Source: Paenibacillus sp. CF384 (GTDB lineage Bacteria > Bacillota > Bacilli > Paenibacillales > Paenibacillaceae). From it: 64,000 nucleotides of DNA. Location of the stretch: NCBI RefSeq assembly GCF_900106745.1, contig NZ_FNNV01000017.1, forward strand, positions 62,001-126,000, read 5' to 3'. Below, piece after piece: positions 1 through 9,393 of this stretch (positions are counted from its first letter, which is position 1; the number at the start of each line of letters is the position of its first letter). A model generated the notes under the pieces. That model was not told where the DNA came from and made no database searches. It worked only from the letters and a program-made list of their open reading frames with translations. A program made the translations under genes and the position numbers.

Positions 1-632
1 AAATGGAACGTCATCCCATCATGGAACGTGCAGCTTCCCGCCTTCATACGGCAGATGACGGCTGTGTTGCGATCCAGCTCTTTCGCACCTTCCTGTGCGA
101 AAATATCCTCCGGCGTCACAAGGTCGACGCCTTTCAGGTTGCGGATTTTCTGCGACTTCGGTACAAACATCATGCAGCCGTTGTTCTCGTCCACATCGTC
201 GAGCGCAATCCAGATCGAGAATGCGACCATCGGCTCCGTATCCTTAACCGGCCAATATGGACGGTCTTGATGCCAAGGCGTTACTTTGGAATCGCCGGGC
301 ATCTTCAGCAAAGCATGATCGTGGAAGAGGCGAATGCCATCGAACCCCGTCAGTTGCTTGCCCATATCCGCGAAACGCTCGCCAAGCACGAAGCGTGCCA
401 TTCCCCCGTGATCCCGCCACGTATTCACGCGTTGGTTCAGCACCTTGTAATACGCGCCGCCAGCCTGATCCGTTTGCAGCCCACGCGCACCTTGGTTGTT
501 CATCGTCTCATCCATATATCCTTGAAACTCCACTAACTCCTCCGGCGATAAAATATTATCAATCTGCACGAAACCATTTTCACGATAAAATTGCACTTTT
601 TCTTCAGCTACTTGGATCTTCGAATTCAACAT
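1..632 (-). CDS. PhyH-family (phytanoyl-CoA dioxygenase-like) non-heme iron oxygenase, 3' part cut by window edge
   Basis: About 210 residues of the N-terminal part are visible, starting at ATG 632 behind an AAAGGGGA ribosome site; the C-terminus lies outside the window. The protein carries the iron-binding HxD motif in TPWHQDRPYWPV, followed by hydrophobic strands and a cupin-like FHDGMTFH stretch at the visible end. Family members are Fe(II)/2-oxoglutarate-dependent hydroxylases in the cytoplasm; in Paenibacillus-like genomes they often sit in sugar or secondary metabolite loci. The substrate cannot be told from the sequence. The distal metal His is probably the last visible His or lies beyond the edge. 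The gene is preceded by a 1.4-kb repeat region, so it probably has its own promoter. Confidence 0.85.
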   Translation of the reverse strand, partial: MLNSKIQVAEEKVQFYRENGFVQIDNILSPEELVEFQGYMDETMNNQGARGLQTDQAGGAYYKVLNQRVNTWRDHGGMARFVLGERFADMGKQLTGFDGIRLFHDHALLKMPGDSKVTPWHQDRPYWPVKDTEPMVAFSIWIALDDVDENNGCMMFVPKSQKIRNLKGVDLVTPEDIFAQEGAKELDRNTAVICRMKAGSCTFHDGMTFH

Positions 633-809
633 GCGCTCAAGTCCCCTTTATGAATCGGATATATCTCCAATTTACACCCGAAACGTCCGATCATCTTGGA
701 GGATATGGGATAAAACTAAGACGATCTGCCAGAATCGAGCAGCAGCCATCGAGCTGCGGCTCTCAGCCATTCGGAGGAGGCAGTGGAGGTTAGTGTGAGT
801 GCATAAACC

Positions 810-1432
810 CGGTGGAATCCGCTTAACATCTGAGTCATCGCCGCTATGAGCTCCTTCGACTCGAAATTCAGGAGCGATAAGCGGCATATCCTCTTATCGC
901 ACTCTAAACTAACTTATTCTTGGGCTTTAAGAGGCATATCCTCTTAACGCCTGAGTTATCGCCGCTATGAGCTCCTTCGACTCGAAAATCAGGAGCGATA
1001 AGCGGCATATCCGCTTATTGCACTCTAAACTAACTAATTACTGGGCTTTAAGCGGCATATCCTCTTAACTCCTGAGCTATCGCCGCTATGGGCAGCCTCG
1101 ACTCGAAATTCAGGATCGATAAGCGGTATATCCTCTTATTGCACTCTAAACTAACTAATTACTAGGCGTTAAGCGGCATATCCTCTTAACTCCTGAGCTA
1201 TCGCCGCTATGAGCTCCTTCGACTCGAAATTCAGGATCGATAAGCGGTATATCCTCTTATCGCACTCTAAACTAACTAATTCTTGGGAGTTAAGCGGCAT
1301 ATCCGCTTAACTCCTGAGCTATCGTCGCCACGAGCTCCTTCGACTCGAAATCAGGATCGATAAGCGGTATATCCTCTTATCGCACTCTAAACTAACTAAT
1401 TCTTAGGCGTTAAGCGGCATATCTGCTTATTA
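810..1432. repeat. Family B palindrome array, 121-bp period
   Basis: About five units. Each has two short palindromes of the type TAAGCGG-cata-CCGCTTA, 50 bp apart, then a 71-bp step. A linker GAGCTCCTTCGACTCG starts at 848, 969, 1211 and 1332 (degenerate at 1090), which gives an exact 121-bp period. The other linker contains CTAAACTAACTAATT. Stem halves vary together in some copies: 928-946 reads TAAGAGG/CCTCTTA while 1291 reads TAAGCGG/CCGCTTA. A decayed family A unit precedes the array at about 750-800. No coding potential is seen. Confidence 0.9.
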
Positions 1433-1518
1433 TGCTTTAATCTCGCTCAGAGCAGAGTGTGTCGTTTCTAGATTCCCTGCCCCTGCGAGGCAAAGTGAGA
1501 TTAGTTTTCGCGGAGGCA

Positions 1519-2085
1519 GGGTTGGGTTAGTTTGAGTGCTGAGAGTATGTTTTTCCTACTCTCAGCTACTTTTTGGCGCGGTTTCGACGCTGTGAGTCGC
1601 ATTTAGCGACTCTCAGCCTTCGGCGGAGGCATGGATTGGTTAGTTTGGGTGCTGAGAGTAAGTTTATCCGACTCTCAGCTATTTTTTGGTGCGTTTTCGC
1701 CGCTGAGAGTCGCGTTTTACGACTCTCGGCCTTCGGCGGAGGCAGGGTTGGGTTAGTTTGGGTGCTGAGAGTAAGTTTATCCGACTCTCAGCTATTTTTT
1801 GATGCGTATTCGCCGCTGAGAGTCGCGTTTTACGACTCTCAGCCTTCGGCGGAGGCAGGGTTGGGTTAGTTTGGGTGCTGAGAGTATGTTATTCCGACTC
1901 TCAGCTATTTTTTGGTACGGTTTCGCCGCTGAGAGTCGCGTTTTGCGACTCTCAGCCCTCGGCGGAGGCATGGTTTGGTTTGTTTGGGTGCTGAGAGTAT
2001 GTTTTTCCGACTCTCAGCTACTTTTTGGCGCGGTTTCGCCGCTGAGAGTCCCGTTTTGCGACTCTCAGCCTTCGGCGGAGACAGG
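1519..2085. repeat. Family A palindrome array, 113-bp period
   Basis: Five units with GCTGAGAGTA beginning at 1538, 1651, 1764, 1877 and 1990, exactly 113 bp apart. Each unit has two palindromes (GCTGAGAGT ... ACTCTCAGC) separated alternately by 51 and 62 bp start to start. The long linker contains GGTTAGTTTGGG, the reverse complement of the AAACTAACC seen at other loci. The array ends one base before the stop codon of the DegT-type gene, so its last hairpin (about 2041-2069) would be the 3' end structure of that mRNA. Open frames crossing the array arise from the repeats and are not genes. Confidence 0.92.
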
Positions 2086-2086
2086 G

Positions 2087-3343
2087 TTATAGAAGAACTG
2101 CGGCCACCTTCTGAATGGCTTGGATGACATCATCGCAATCCTCATTCGACATCCGCTGATGAAGGCCAATGCTGATCGCCCGGCCCAAATAATCCAAGGT
2201 GACCGGACACATATCCGGGTCATAGCTTACGCTGCCTTTATACGCGTCACAATTCCAAGGCGTCCCAACGGGAGAAGCCATTCTTTTCTGCAAAATATAA
2301 TCCCAATTCCGATAGATGTGCCGGTCCGCAACGCCGCCATTATCGACGGTTCCGTTCGGAATACCCTCGGCTTGCAGCGCTTTGCTAAATGCTGAGGCCT
2401 TATTGCCCTCCGGCAAATAGAACACGAAGCTAACGCCGCAATCCCCTGCTGGATCAACAACACGCTGAAGCGTCAGCCCAGGTACTTGCGCTACGCCGGC
2501 AACGATACGCTGCTTGTTCTCTCGAAGCTGACCCAGAATCGTGTCCAGCTTCTGCGCTTGCGCAAAGCCCAATGCGCCGTTAATCTCACTCATGCGGTAA
2601 TTTTCGCCTGGTATGGTATCCACAGAATTATCGCCGCCCCAGAACTGAAACGCACAGTCATGCTGATGGCCAGCACGAATATAGCCTTCAAGGCTGTTCG
2701 TCACGACCATGCCGCCCTCTCCGGCGGTAATGACTTTATAATGCTGAAAGCTGAAGCAGCCATAATCGCCGATCGATCCCAGAGGTTTGCCGAAATAGGA
2801 ACCGCCATTGGCTTGCGCCACATCTTCAATAACGACAAGGCCGTGCTGCTTGGCAATGGTCATAATTTCGTTCATCTGTGCCATGACGCCGCGCATATGA
2901 ACAGGAATAACCGCCTTGGTATAGGGAGTAATCGCAGCCTTGAATGCGGCAGGATCCATATTCAGCGTATCATCGCACTCTACGATGACAGGGACGGCCC
3001 GCACCGCCACGACCGCTGCCGCAGTCGCGATAAACGTATACGCGGGCACGATCACTTCATCTCCGGGACCGATGCCTGCCGCTGCCAATGCGCAAATCAA
3101 CGAGGATGTGCCCCCATTAACGGCGAGCGCATACGACACTCCTAGCCGATCCTTATAAAATTTCTCTAACAAGGCCGGGTATGACTCTTCCTGCTTATTC
3201 ATAAAACGGAACATCCTGCGAGAGTCCAATGCCTTCAGTACATATTCCTTCTCCAGCTCACCAATCTCATCCGGTCCGTGGAATTGAAAGGTCCACGGCT
3301 TACTGCGAACCGGCTTCCCCTGCTCGATCGCCAAACGCTCCAC
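2087..3343 (-). CDS. DegT/DnrJ/EryC1/StrS-family PLP aminotransferase
   Basis: A 418-residue fold-type I PLP enzyme. Family members transaminate keto-sugars, such as nucleotide-linked sugars or the precursors of amino-cyclitols. Visible family marks are the N-terminal NGGTSSL phosphate-binding loop around residue 80, IEDVAQANGG (Asp contacting the pyridine nitrogen) around 170, and FSFQHYKVITAGEGG around 200 with the Schiff-base lysine. GTG 3343 is preferred as start because AAGGAG lies 9 nt upstream; the nearby ATG is out of frame. No transaminase partner genes are next to it, so its substrate is unknown. The stop abuts the family A repeat array with no ordinary terminator. Confidence 0.9.
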   Translation of the reverse strand: MERLAIEQGKPVRSKPWTFQFHGPDEIGELEKEYVLKALDSRRMFRFMNKQEESYPALLEKFYKDRLGVSYALAVNGGTSSLICALAAAGIGPGDEVIVPAYTFIATAAAVVAVRAVPVIVECDDTLNMDPAAFKAAITPYTKAVIPVHMRGVMAQMNEIMTIAKQHGLVVIEDVAQANGGSYFGKPLGSIGDYGCFSFQHYKVITAGEGGMVVTNSLEGYIRAGHQHDCAFQFWGGDNSVDTIPGENYRMSEINGALGFAQAQKLDTILGQLRENKQRIVAGVAQVPGLTLQRVVDPAGDCGVSFVFYLPEGNKASAFSKALQAEGIPNGTVDNGGVADRHIYRNWDYILQKRMASPVGTPWNCDAYKGSVSYDPDMCPVTLDYLGRAISIGLHQRMSNEDCDDVIQAIQKVAAVLL

Positions 3344-3518
3344 CAGGCATGCTCCTTCCGCTGCTGAATTAATTTACAATTTAAATTATATGTCCGAAAT
3401 CCCTTTCAGTAAATGCCGTTTTGGTAATATTTACAGCAAAATGATAAGTAGATGCTGTTATGGGCACGCACGCCGATTTTCGCTCCTTCTCCCCCAGTAA
3501 CACGCAGTCCGCAAGTAG

Positions 3519-3703
3519 CTAACGAACCGTAGAGGCCTTATTCGGTCGGGTTTCTAGCCTTTGAAATTCTAACGAACCATAGGGGCCTTATTTCAGCAAA
3601 ATCGGTTCCAACCCACCACTAAATCATCAAATAAGACCTCCACGGTTCGTTAGATTTTTTGGGGAGCTATTTTGAGGCAAATAAGACCTGTACAGTTCGT
3701 TAG
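3519..3703. repeat. Family C element, copy 1: 185-bp nested inverted repeat
   Basis: Four 25-nt arms: two forward (CTAACGAACCGTAGAGG-type, at 3519 and 3569) and two inverted (ending GGTTCGTTAG, at 3629 and 3679). Arm starts are at 0, 50, 110 and 160. A second copy at 49664-49848 has the same length and arm positions. A run of six T follows arm 3 on the plus strand. It sits in the gap between the DegT-type gene and response regulator 1; the rest of 3344-3518 shows nothing recognisable. Confidence 0.9.
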
Positions 3704-3704
3704 A

Positions 3705-3860
3705 GCTAGACTGGTTAGGTGGTTGGACAAGTTTGGCTTGGTGAGTAGAGTTAGGTGGGTTGAGCTGGCTGGGTGAGTCGAGTTGGCTGTTGGGTCGGGT
3801 GGTTGAGCTGACTGGCAGGGAGGCTGAACTGTTTGGCTGGTTAGATTGAGGTAATTGGGC
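3705..3860. repeat. G/T-rich low-complexity tract
   Basis: Imperfect repetition of GGTTGG, GGTTGAG and GGCTGG-like words on the plus strand, so C/A-rich in the leftward transcript. It lies between the end of response regulator 1 and the family C element. Two comparable tracts (about 34225-34470 and 50045-50195) occupy the same position relative to a leftward operon end. The stretch 3861-3996 is GC-rich and holds no clear terminator. Confidence 0.7.
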
Positions 3861-3996
3861 CGGTCGGCGCGACTGGCGCAGTGGCGCGGTTCGCGCGATT
3901 CGCGCACCCGGTTCGCTGGCCAGGGCAAGCCGAGTCCGTCCGGCTCCCCCTGCCCACAACAAATAGCCCCCCACTTCCCAGGCGCTATCTCAAGCG

Positions 3997-5628
3997 CTAT
4001 TGATCCCTACAATCCTGAGGTGTCATCCCATAATGCTTCTTGAACACTTTTATGAAATAAGAGTCGTTCTGATAGCCGAGCTTAGCGGCAATCTCGTAAA
4101 TTTTCACCTCGGTATGCTTGAGCAGGTGGACCGCCTTCTCCATGCGAGTACGGTACACATAGTCACTGATGCTCTCGCCGGTTTCCAATTTGTAGACTCT
4201 GGACAAGTAGGCTGGATGCAGATGAACCTGATCCGCAATGAGCGGCACCGAAATCCCTTGCGACAGATTGCGCTCGATAAATTGATTCACCTGCCGCACG
4301 ATCATCCCCCGTGAATCCTTGATCTCTTGGTGCACGCTGAATTCCAGCTGCTCCAGCACGCTGAACGCCCACTTCCGCAGCCCTTCAACTGTACGAAAAT
4401 GAACCGGCCCGTCAAACAAGGCATAGTCCTCCGGCCGAATCAATTCGGCTAATGACTTGCCGTTCTGGTGCGCGAAATGAATAAAGCCGGTGCACAGACA
4501 ATAGTAAACTTCCATGCAGCGCTCATAGAAATGCGCAGAGCCCGCGGCCATTTCCCGGAAGATACGCTCTAGCTTTGCCCATAAGTCTTCCATTCTGCCT
4601 GCTTCAATAAGCAGGATGAGCGACGGCGGCTCATGCAGGCTGCTCAGCGCATGAAACTCACGACCCTCCGGCAATTCATCCGTGAGGATGAAGAATCCTC
4701 GTTCGCCGCCCGTTTTATTGCGCATGGCAAAGAGACAGCTTCGATAGAGCTCTTGCAGCCGCTGCGGGAACAAGTCTGGTCCGCTTATAATGATGGAAAT
4801 GTGACCTTTCAGATACAGGCCGACATGATTTTGCAGTTGCTCCGCCAGCCGCTCCAGCACCACCCGCTGACCGCCGCTCCCGTGAGCAACAGCGGCTGCA
4901 GTTCCTTCCAATGAGCGCAATACAAATACGAGGTTCTCATGCTCATCCACGCCGCTCCACACCGCGAAATAAGGGCCAAATACTTCCTCCACGATGTTCG
5001 CCATCGCAAACTCCAGCAAGACCGACCGGCTTCGGTCAAACGCGGCGAAACCTTCCTCTACCCGAATCAACAGCATAAACACGTCATCCCCAGGCGTAAA
5101 AGGAAGCTCGATCATGTTGATTTTCTGCGCCAGAACGGCATCCGAGGGACATTGGCCATGCAGCAAATCATCGAGCAGATCCCGGCGAATCAATGGGAGA
5201 TTGTCTTGCATCAGCCGAGCAAGATGCTTATAGGAGTGCAGCTCCTCCCATTCCTTGCTCAATTGGAGGAGCGCCTTCCGGACAGCTTCCATCAGTTCCT
5301 CATCAGCAACAGGTTTGATTAAATAATCGTCAGCCTGCACCTGCAGCGCCTTCTTCGCAAAGTCGAATTCGGCATGACCGGATAGCAGAATGCATTTCGT
5401 CTTCTTGGCGGTACGACGAATATACTCGATCAGTTCCAAACCGCTCATGCCCGGCATTCGAATGTCGGTAATGACGACATCGACCGCATTCTTATCTAGA
5501 ATTACCGCAGCTTCATCGCCTGAGTAAGCTTTGTACACCGTGCCGACGCCGAGCTCTTCCCACGGAATAATAACCTCCAAATTATCAACGACGGAACGTT
5601 CATCGTCTACGAGCAGAATTTGATGCAT
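3997..5628 (-). CDS. YesN-type response regulator (receiver + AraC DNA-binding domain), cluster 1
   Basis: A 543-residue two-component response regulator. Residues 1-120 form the receiver domain with acidic pocket D8/D9, phosphoacceptor D55 in TDIRMPGMSG and the lysine of LIKPV. A linker region of about 300 residues follows, and the last 100 residues hold two AraC helix-turn-helix motifs (IADQVHLHPAYLSRVYK and IAAKLGYQNDSYFIKVFKK). It starts 14 bp after the sensor kinase stop, with GGAGAGG before the ATG, so it is translated from the same mRNA. By family analogy it activates the neighbouring sugar import genes when phosphorylated by the kinase at 5643-7424. Confidence 0.95.
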   Translation of the reverse strand: MHQILLVDDERSVVDNLEVIIPWEELGVGTVYKAYSGDEAAVILDKNAVDVVITDIRMPGMSGLELIEYIRRTAKKTKCILLSGHAEFDFAKKALQVQADDYLIKPVADEELMEAVRKALLQLSKEWEELHSYKHLARLMQDNLPLIRRDLLDDLLHGQCPSDAVLAQKINMIELPFTPGDDVFMLLIRVEEGFAAFDRSRSVLLEFAMANIVEEVFGPYFAVWSGVDEHENLVFVLRSLEGTAAAVAHGSGGQRVVLERLAEQLQNHVGLYLKGHISIIISGPDLFPQRLQELYRSCLFAMRNKTGGERGFFILTDELPEGREFHALSSLHEPPSLILLIEAGRMEDLWAKLERIFREMAAGSAHFYERCMEVYYCLCTGFIHFAHQNGKSLAELIRPEDYALFDGPVHFRTVEGLRKWAFSVLEQLEFSVHQEIKDSRGMIVRQVNQFIERNLSQGISVPLIADQVHLHPAYLSRVYKLETGESISDYVYRTRMEKAVHLLKHTEVKIYEIAAKLGYQNDSYFIKVFKKHYGMTPQDCRDQ

Positions 5629-5642
5629 GGCGCCTCTCCTAT

Positions 5643-7424
5643 CTACGGATTGTCATGCTCGCTTCCCGGCCAATGCAAGATAGCCCTCGTACCTCCTTGC
5701 GGTAATTGCTGCAAGGTCAATCCCGCTCCATGGCCAAAATAATGCAGCAGCCGCTGATGCACATTCCACATGCCGCAGCCATTCTCTTCCGCAAGGGGAA
5801 ACGAGAAGCTGCGATTCAGAGCGGCCAGCGATTCCGGTGCAATTCCGCAGCCGTTATCCTCTATTAGAATCCGATAGCCCTCGAAACCTGGCCGTATTTC
5901 CCCTCGCACCGCAATCATACCACTGCCATTAAGCGGCTCTAAGCCATGAAGGACAGCATTCTCAATGATCGGCTGCAGCAGGAAACGCGGCACATGAAGC
6001 CCCAGCATCGATTCGGGCAAATCAATCCGGTATTCAATCTTGTGCATCCGCAGCGACTGAATCATAAGGTAGCTGCGAATCAGCTCCACTTCTTCCGCAA
6101 GCGTGGCGCTTTGATTCTCCGTCCGTGCCGCATAGCGATAGAACTTGCCGAGCTGGACGCACATCGTCGCCACGGCCGCATCGTTGCCGATCTGCGCCAT
6201 ATTTTTGATGAAATATAGACATTTATATATGAAATGCGGAGCAATCTGCGATTGCAGCTGCTTAAGCGTTGCCTCGCGCGAGCGAAGCTCCTCCTTATAG
6301 ACCTTCTCGATTAAGCCTTGGATTTCCACGGCCATTTCGTTAAAGCCTTGCACCAGATAAATAAACTCCGGATTCGAGGGCTCGGCAATCCGCACGGAGT
6401 AATCGCCTCTCTTAAATCGGCGAACCCCTTTAAGCAGCATTTTGATAGGAACTTGGACATCGCGGTACAAGAAGAAGGCTGCTCCGATTGCAAGCAGCGA
6501 GAACACGCCGACCGAGAGATAAAACCGGGTTCGACTGGCTTCGATCGGCTTCAGAATAGCACTAAGCGGGACATAATCAATGAGCACCCAATTCGGCATT
6601 GAGGTGGGAATGGCGTTTACGAGGAATTGTTCATGATCAATGGTCACTACGGAGTCGTTATCTTGCAGCTGCTTCTTGTCGCTTGCGGCATCGGCAATCC
6701 GATAAGCCAGCGACCTGTTCGCCAAGCGATCGGCAATGACCGGCTCGCCGGTATGAAACAAGAAAGGCGCACTGCCGCTCGAAGCCTTATATTCATCCAA
6801 CTTATTGATAAAATTATCTGCAGGAAAGCTGACTTCGACGATGAGCTTAGCCTGCTTCACATCATTATAGGCGGTAATGGGATCTACGCTATACCAATAA
6901 AACTTGCCGCTGCTGCCTGCTCCTCCGGATCGATACGCCCAACTGCGCGACATGTATTGCCGCAGATAAGCCTCGTCGTATTCCACCCTCGCTCCGCTTG
7001 ATAGCACCTCTTGAACGGTAGTCGCGTAGACGCTTATGTTGTTTGGCCATCGCATAATTGTACTGTTGAGCACAAGCTTTTCCACTATGGCATTTTTGGT
7101 GCGTGAAGGGTCGAGCAGCCCGGGGAGGGAATACAGATATTGAAACTCCCTTATCGTCGGATCCTGGCCGAGCATAATGGCATTCATCGACAACTGCTCC
7201 AGTACCGTGTCGAGCTGCGTGGATAGACCGGCCAAGCGCTGTTTGCCTGCTTCCCGCAATTCCTTCTGTACGACCTTCATGCTGACTTGATGCGAATTGC
7301 TGTACTGAATGCCAATCGGGATAGTTACGATGAGGAGGATGCCGAGCACTCTGCCAAACGTGTTTAATTTTCGCATCTTAATGGAGAACGCTCCGTTCCG
7401 AATAAGGTCAAAACAGTCCATCAT
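5643..7424 (-). CDS. YesM-type sensor histidine kinase, cluster 1
   Basis: About 593 residues: an N-terminal membrane helix (TFGRVLGILLIVTIPIGI), a large extracellular sensor region, a second helix near residue 300 (FYLSVGVFSLLAIGAAFFLY), a HAMP linker, a His_kinase domain and an ATPase with LQPIIENAVLHG, DNGCGIAP and GCGMWNVHQRL boxes. The phosphorylation box reads QSQIAPHFIYKCLYFIK; the His is present, but the usual NPHFLYNTL is altered to APHFIYKCL. The start is uncertain: in-frame GTG 7442 has no ribosome site, and ATG 7424 has GGAG 12 nt upstream. Both lie in or beside a 15-bp hairpin. It probably senses an oligosaccharide or a liganded binding protein. Confidence 0.9.
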   Translation of the reverse strand: MMDCFDLIRNGAFSIKMRKLNTFGRVLGILLIVTIPIGIQYSNSHQVSMKVVQKELREAGKQRLAGLSTQLDTVLEQLSMNAIMLGQDPTIREFQYLYSLPGLLDPSRTKNAIVEKLVLNSTIMRWPNNISVYATTVQEVLSSGARVEYDEAYLRQYMSRSWAYRSGGAGSSGKFYWYSVDPITAYNDVKQAKLIVEVSFPADNFINKLDEYKASSGSAPFLFHTGEPVIADRLANRSLAYRIADAASDKKQLQDNDSVVTIDHEQFLVNAIPTSMPNWVLIDYVPLSAILKPIEASRTRFYLSVGVFSLLAIGAAFFLYRDVQVPIKMLLKGVRRFKRGDYSVRIAEPSNPEFIYLVQGFNEMAVEIQGLIEKVYKEELRSREATLKQLQSQIAPHFIYKCLYFIKNMAQIGNDAAVATMCVQLGKFYRYAARTENQSATLAEEVELIRSYLMIQSLRMHKIEYRIDLPESMLGLHVPRFLLQPIIENAVLHGLEPLNGSGMIAVRGEIRPGFEGYRILIEDNGCGIAPESLAALNRSFSFPLAEENGCGMWNVHQRLLHYFGHGAGLTLQQLPQGGTRAILHWPGSEHDNP

Positions 7425-7460
7425 CCGGTTCGTGGACTCCACTCGCCGGATGATGAACTG
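7414..7460 (-). promoter_or_regulatory. Hairpin over the kinase start codon, possible attenuator
   Basis: A 15-bp stem with one mismatch (7446-7460 with 7414-7428), a 17-nt loop, and TTTT directly after the stem in the leftward direction. It lies between the binding-protein stop (7472) and the kinase frame, with GTG 7442 in the loop and ATG 7424 in the distal arm. It could reduce read-through from the highly expressed binding protein gene into the kinase or block kinase initiation. Confidence 0.6.
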
Positions 7461-7471
7461 TCTGCTGCGAT

Positions 7472-9145
7472 TTATTTACTTTGGACAGAGGCGTACCAAT
7501 CGTTCGCTTCTGTAGTCATTTGATCTCCGCCCGATTGCTTCCATTGTGTCACAAAATCTTCAAAGTGGTCAATCGGGATATCGCCGTAAATCATCTTGTT
7601 ATACGTCTCCAGCACGAGCTTATTCAAGAACTCCCCTTTGGCCTTCATCGTCGGCGTAGGCGCACCGATGAACTTATCCGCATGAGAGGCATCCACCTGC
7701 TGCATGACCACTCCGGCTGCAGCGAGCATTTCAGGCGCGTAACCGTGGGAGTTCTTCACTTCGAACGGCGTTTCCGGCGCCTTGCCTTCTCCAAGAGCAG
7801 CAAGCGTCTTCATATTCAGAGACGGAATGATGGCACCGTCGAAGGTGAGCGAATATTTCTCGACTTCAATCGCACCGCCGGGGATGTCAGCGCCATAGAC
7901 CGGCTTATTGTCGACAAGGTCGTAATCGTAGCCTTGATGCATCCCAAACTCCATCGGATCGCCCTTCTTCGGATTGGCATAATGATCAAACAGATAGTTC
8001 TGGTAGGCGAAGAAAATTTCCGGATGCTTCATATCCTTATTGATCAGAACGACGCCGTTATTGCCCGGTGTCCCGTGGCGCATGACCGTTCCGTTAGGCC
8101 CTGCCGGAATCGGGTAAGCCTTTATTTCCGCGCCAGGAACATTATCCTTCACGGCTCCGATCGGCCAAGCTACCATCCAATAAGGTCCTGCCACGATGCC
8201 GGTTTTACCGGCAACGAACGATTCCGTCGGTTTGACTTCATCCATAATACCGGCTTCTTTCGTGATGTAGCCTTTTGCCATCCAGTCGTGCAGCTTCTCA
8301 AGTCCTTGCTTTGCTTCCGGCTGAACAGAGCCGTAAACAAGCTTGCCGTCTTTGCCCTCATTCCATTGGTTCGGTAATGCGCCATATGCGCCTAATACCC
8401 AATCCACGGTAGAGCCCCAGCCATTGAACCGATCCTTGAAGCCGACGGCCATGCCATAGGTGTCTTTCTTGTTGTTGCCATCCGGATCTTGATTGACGAA
8501 CGCATCCATCACCGCTTCCAGCTCATCGATCGTCGTTGGCGCTTTCAAATTCAGCTTCTTCAGCCAATCCTCGCGGATCCACAGCACGGTATCCGCATTG
8601 TATGCCCGCTCCAAGATCGGAATCCCGATTCGCTTGCCATCTCGCATGTAAGGGTACCAAGCGCTCGGCGCCTCATTCATCGCCGCTTTCCATGCATCCG
8701 ATGCATACTTGTCGAACAACGCGCCTCCATCCGCGAATTTACCGGAGTCGATCAGATCCTGCGCAACCAGGTCAGAGCGCAGCGGCAGCACATCAGGGAA
8801 CGGCTCGTTGGCGGACAGCGAGAGTCTGAGCTTCGTATCGAGCGCGCCATTCTGATCCGCCACCGTCCACAGATACTTAATGTCGATGCCAAGCGTGTCT
8901 TTCGTCCAACGGGTGTGCACGTTATTCTCGATGGTATCTCCGTTCTTGAACACGACGTCGCCGCCGACGCCTCTGGCTGTCGTCATCGTAACTTCAGGCG
9001 TAAACTTCCCATTGCTGGATGGAAGCGAATCCCCTTTGGATGCATTGTTTGAGCTGCCGTTGTCGTTGTTGTTTCCCGTACACGCGCTAACCGTCCCGAT
9101 GAGTATCAACGATGCGAATAGTGAAACCCAGCCCCTCTTCACCAT
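7472..9145 (-). CDS. Extracellular sugar-binding lipoprotein of ABC importer, cluster 1
   Basis: A 557-residue family 1 type solute-binding protein. The N-terminus is a lipoprotein signal peptide (VKRGWVSLFASLILIGTV) with lipobox VSAC, so it should be cleaved and lipid-anchored outside the membrane. An Asn/Gly/Ser linker follows, then the two-lobe binding fold; LWIREDWLKKLNLK and a GPYWMVAWP-like stretch are typical of the large LipO/LplA-type proteins that pair with LplB/YtcP permeases. AAGGGGAGA precedes the ATG. The kinase and response regulator follow downstream. The matching permeases are probably those at 11463-13251, about 2.3 kb away on the other strand. Confidence 0.93.
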   Translation of the reverse strand: MVKRGWVSLFASLILIGTVSACTGNNNDNGSSNNASKGDSLPSSNGKFTPEVTMTTARGVGGDVVFKNGDTIENNVHTRWTKDTLGIDIKYLWTVADQNGALDTKLRLSLSANEPFPDVLPLRSDLVAQDLIDSGKFADGGALFDKYASDAWKAAMNEAPSAWYPYMRDGKRIGIPILERAYNADTVLWIREDWLKKLNLKAPTTIDELEAVMDAFVNQDPDGNNKKDTYGMAVGFKDRFNGWGSTVDWVLGAYGALPNQWNEGKDGKLVYGSVQPEAKQGLEKLHDWMAKGYITKEAGIMDEVKPTESFVAGKTGIVAGPYWMVAWPIGAVKDNVPGAEIKAYPIPAGPNGTVMRHGTPGNNGVVLINKDMKHPEIFFAYQNYLFDHYANPKKGDPMEFGMHQGYDYDLVDNKPVYGADIPGGAIEVEKYSLTFDGAIIPSLNMKTLAALGEGKAPETPFEVKNSHGYAPEMLAAAGVVMQQVDASHADKFIGAPTPTMKAKGEFLNKLVLETYNKMIYGDIPIDHFEDFVTQWKQSGGDQMTTEANDWYASVQSK

Positions 9146-9305
9146 TTACTCTCCCCTTTGGCTTAAGTCTACTTCACCTTGTTTCACCCTAATTGTAGAA
9201 ATCAGCCGCATCTAAAGCTATAAGAACCTCATGACTTTGATAGCAAATTGATAACAATTAATTCAACCGGGGTATTATCACTTTCCTCTAGCGTATCATG
9301 GAATA

Positions 9306-9334
9306 ACTGTAGAAATGGCCTTTACTTTTGTCAA
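9306..9334 (-). promoter_or_regulatory. Candidate sigma-A promoter for the cluster 1 binding protein
   Basis: On the minus strand, TTGACA (9329-9334) and TACAGT (9306-9311) are separated by 17 bp. The leader before ATG 9145 would be about 150 nt. Confidence 0.5.
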
Positions 9335-9350
9335 AATCGGCTCATATAAT
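9321..9350 (+). promoter_or_regulatory. Candidate sigma-A promoter for the polysaccharide deacetylase
   Basis: TTTACT (9321-9326) and a perfect TATAAT (9345-9350) are 18 bp apart. It overlaps the divergent minus-strand promoter, so the two would compete or share a regulator. Confidence 0.5.
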
Positions 9351-9393
9351 TTAGTAAGTAAAGTATATGGGTAGGCGAAAGGGTGAAAAAGAG

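Noticed and set aside
1500..2090. Possible CRISPR array (palindromic repeats with 22- and 33-bp spacers)
   Set aside because: The spacers are themselves repeated in every unit, repeats vary, and no cas genes are present.
3519..3703. Insertion sequence
   Set aside because: The 185-bp element has no transposase and no visible target duplication, so it is listed only as a repeat.
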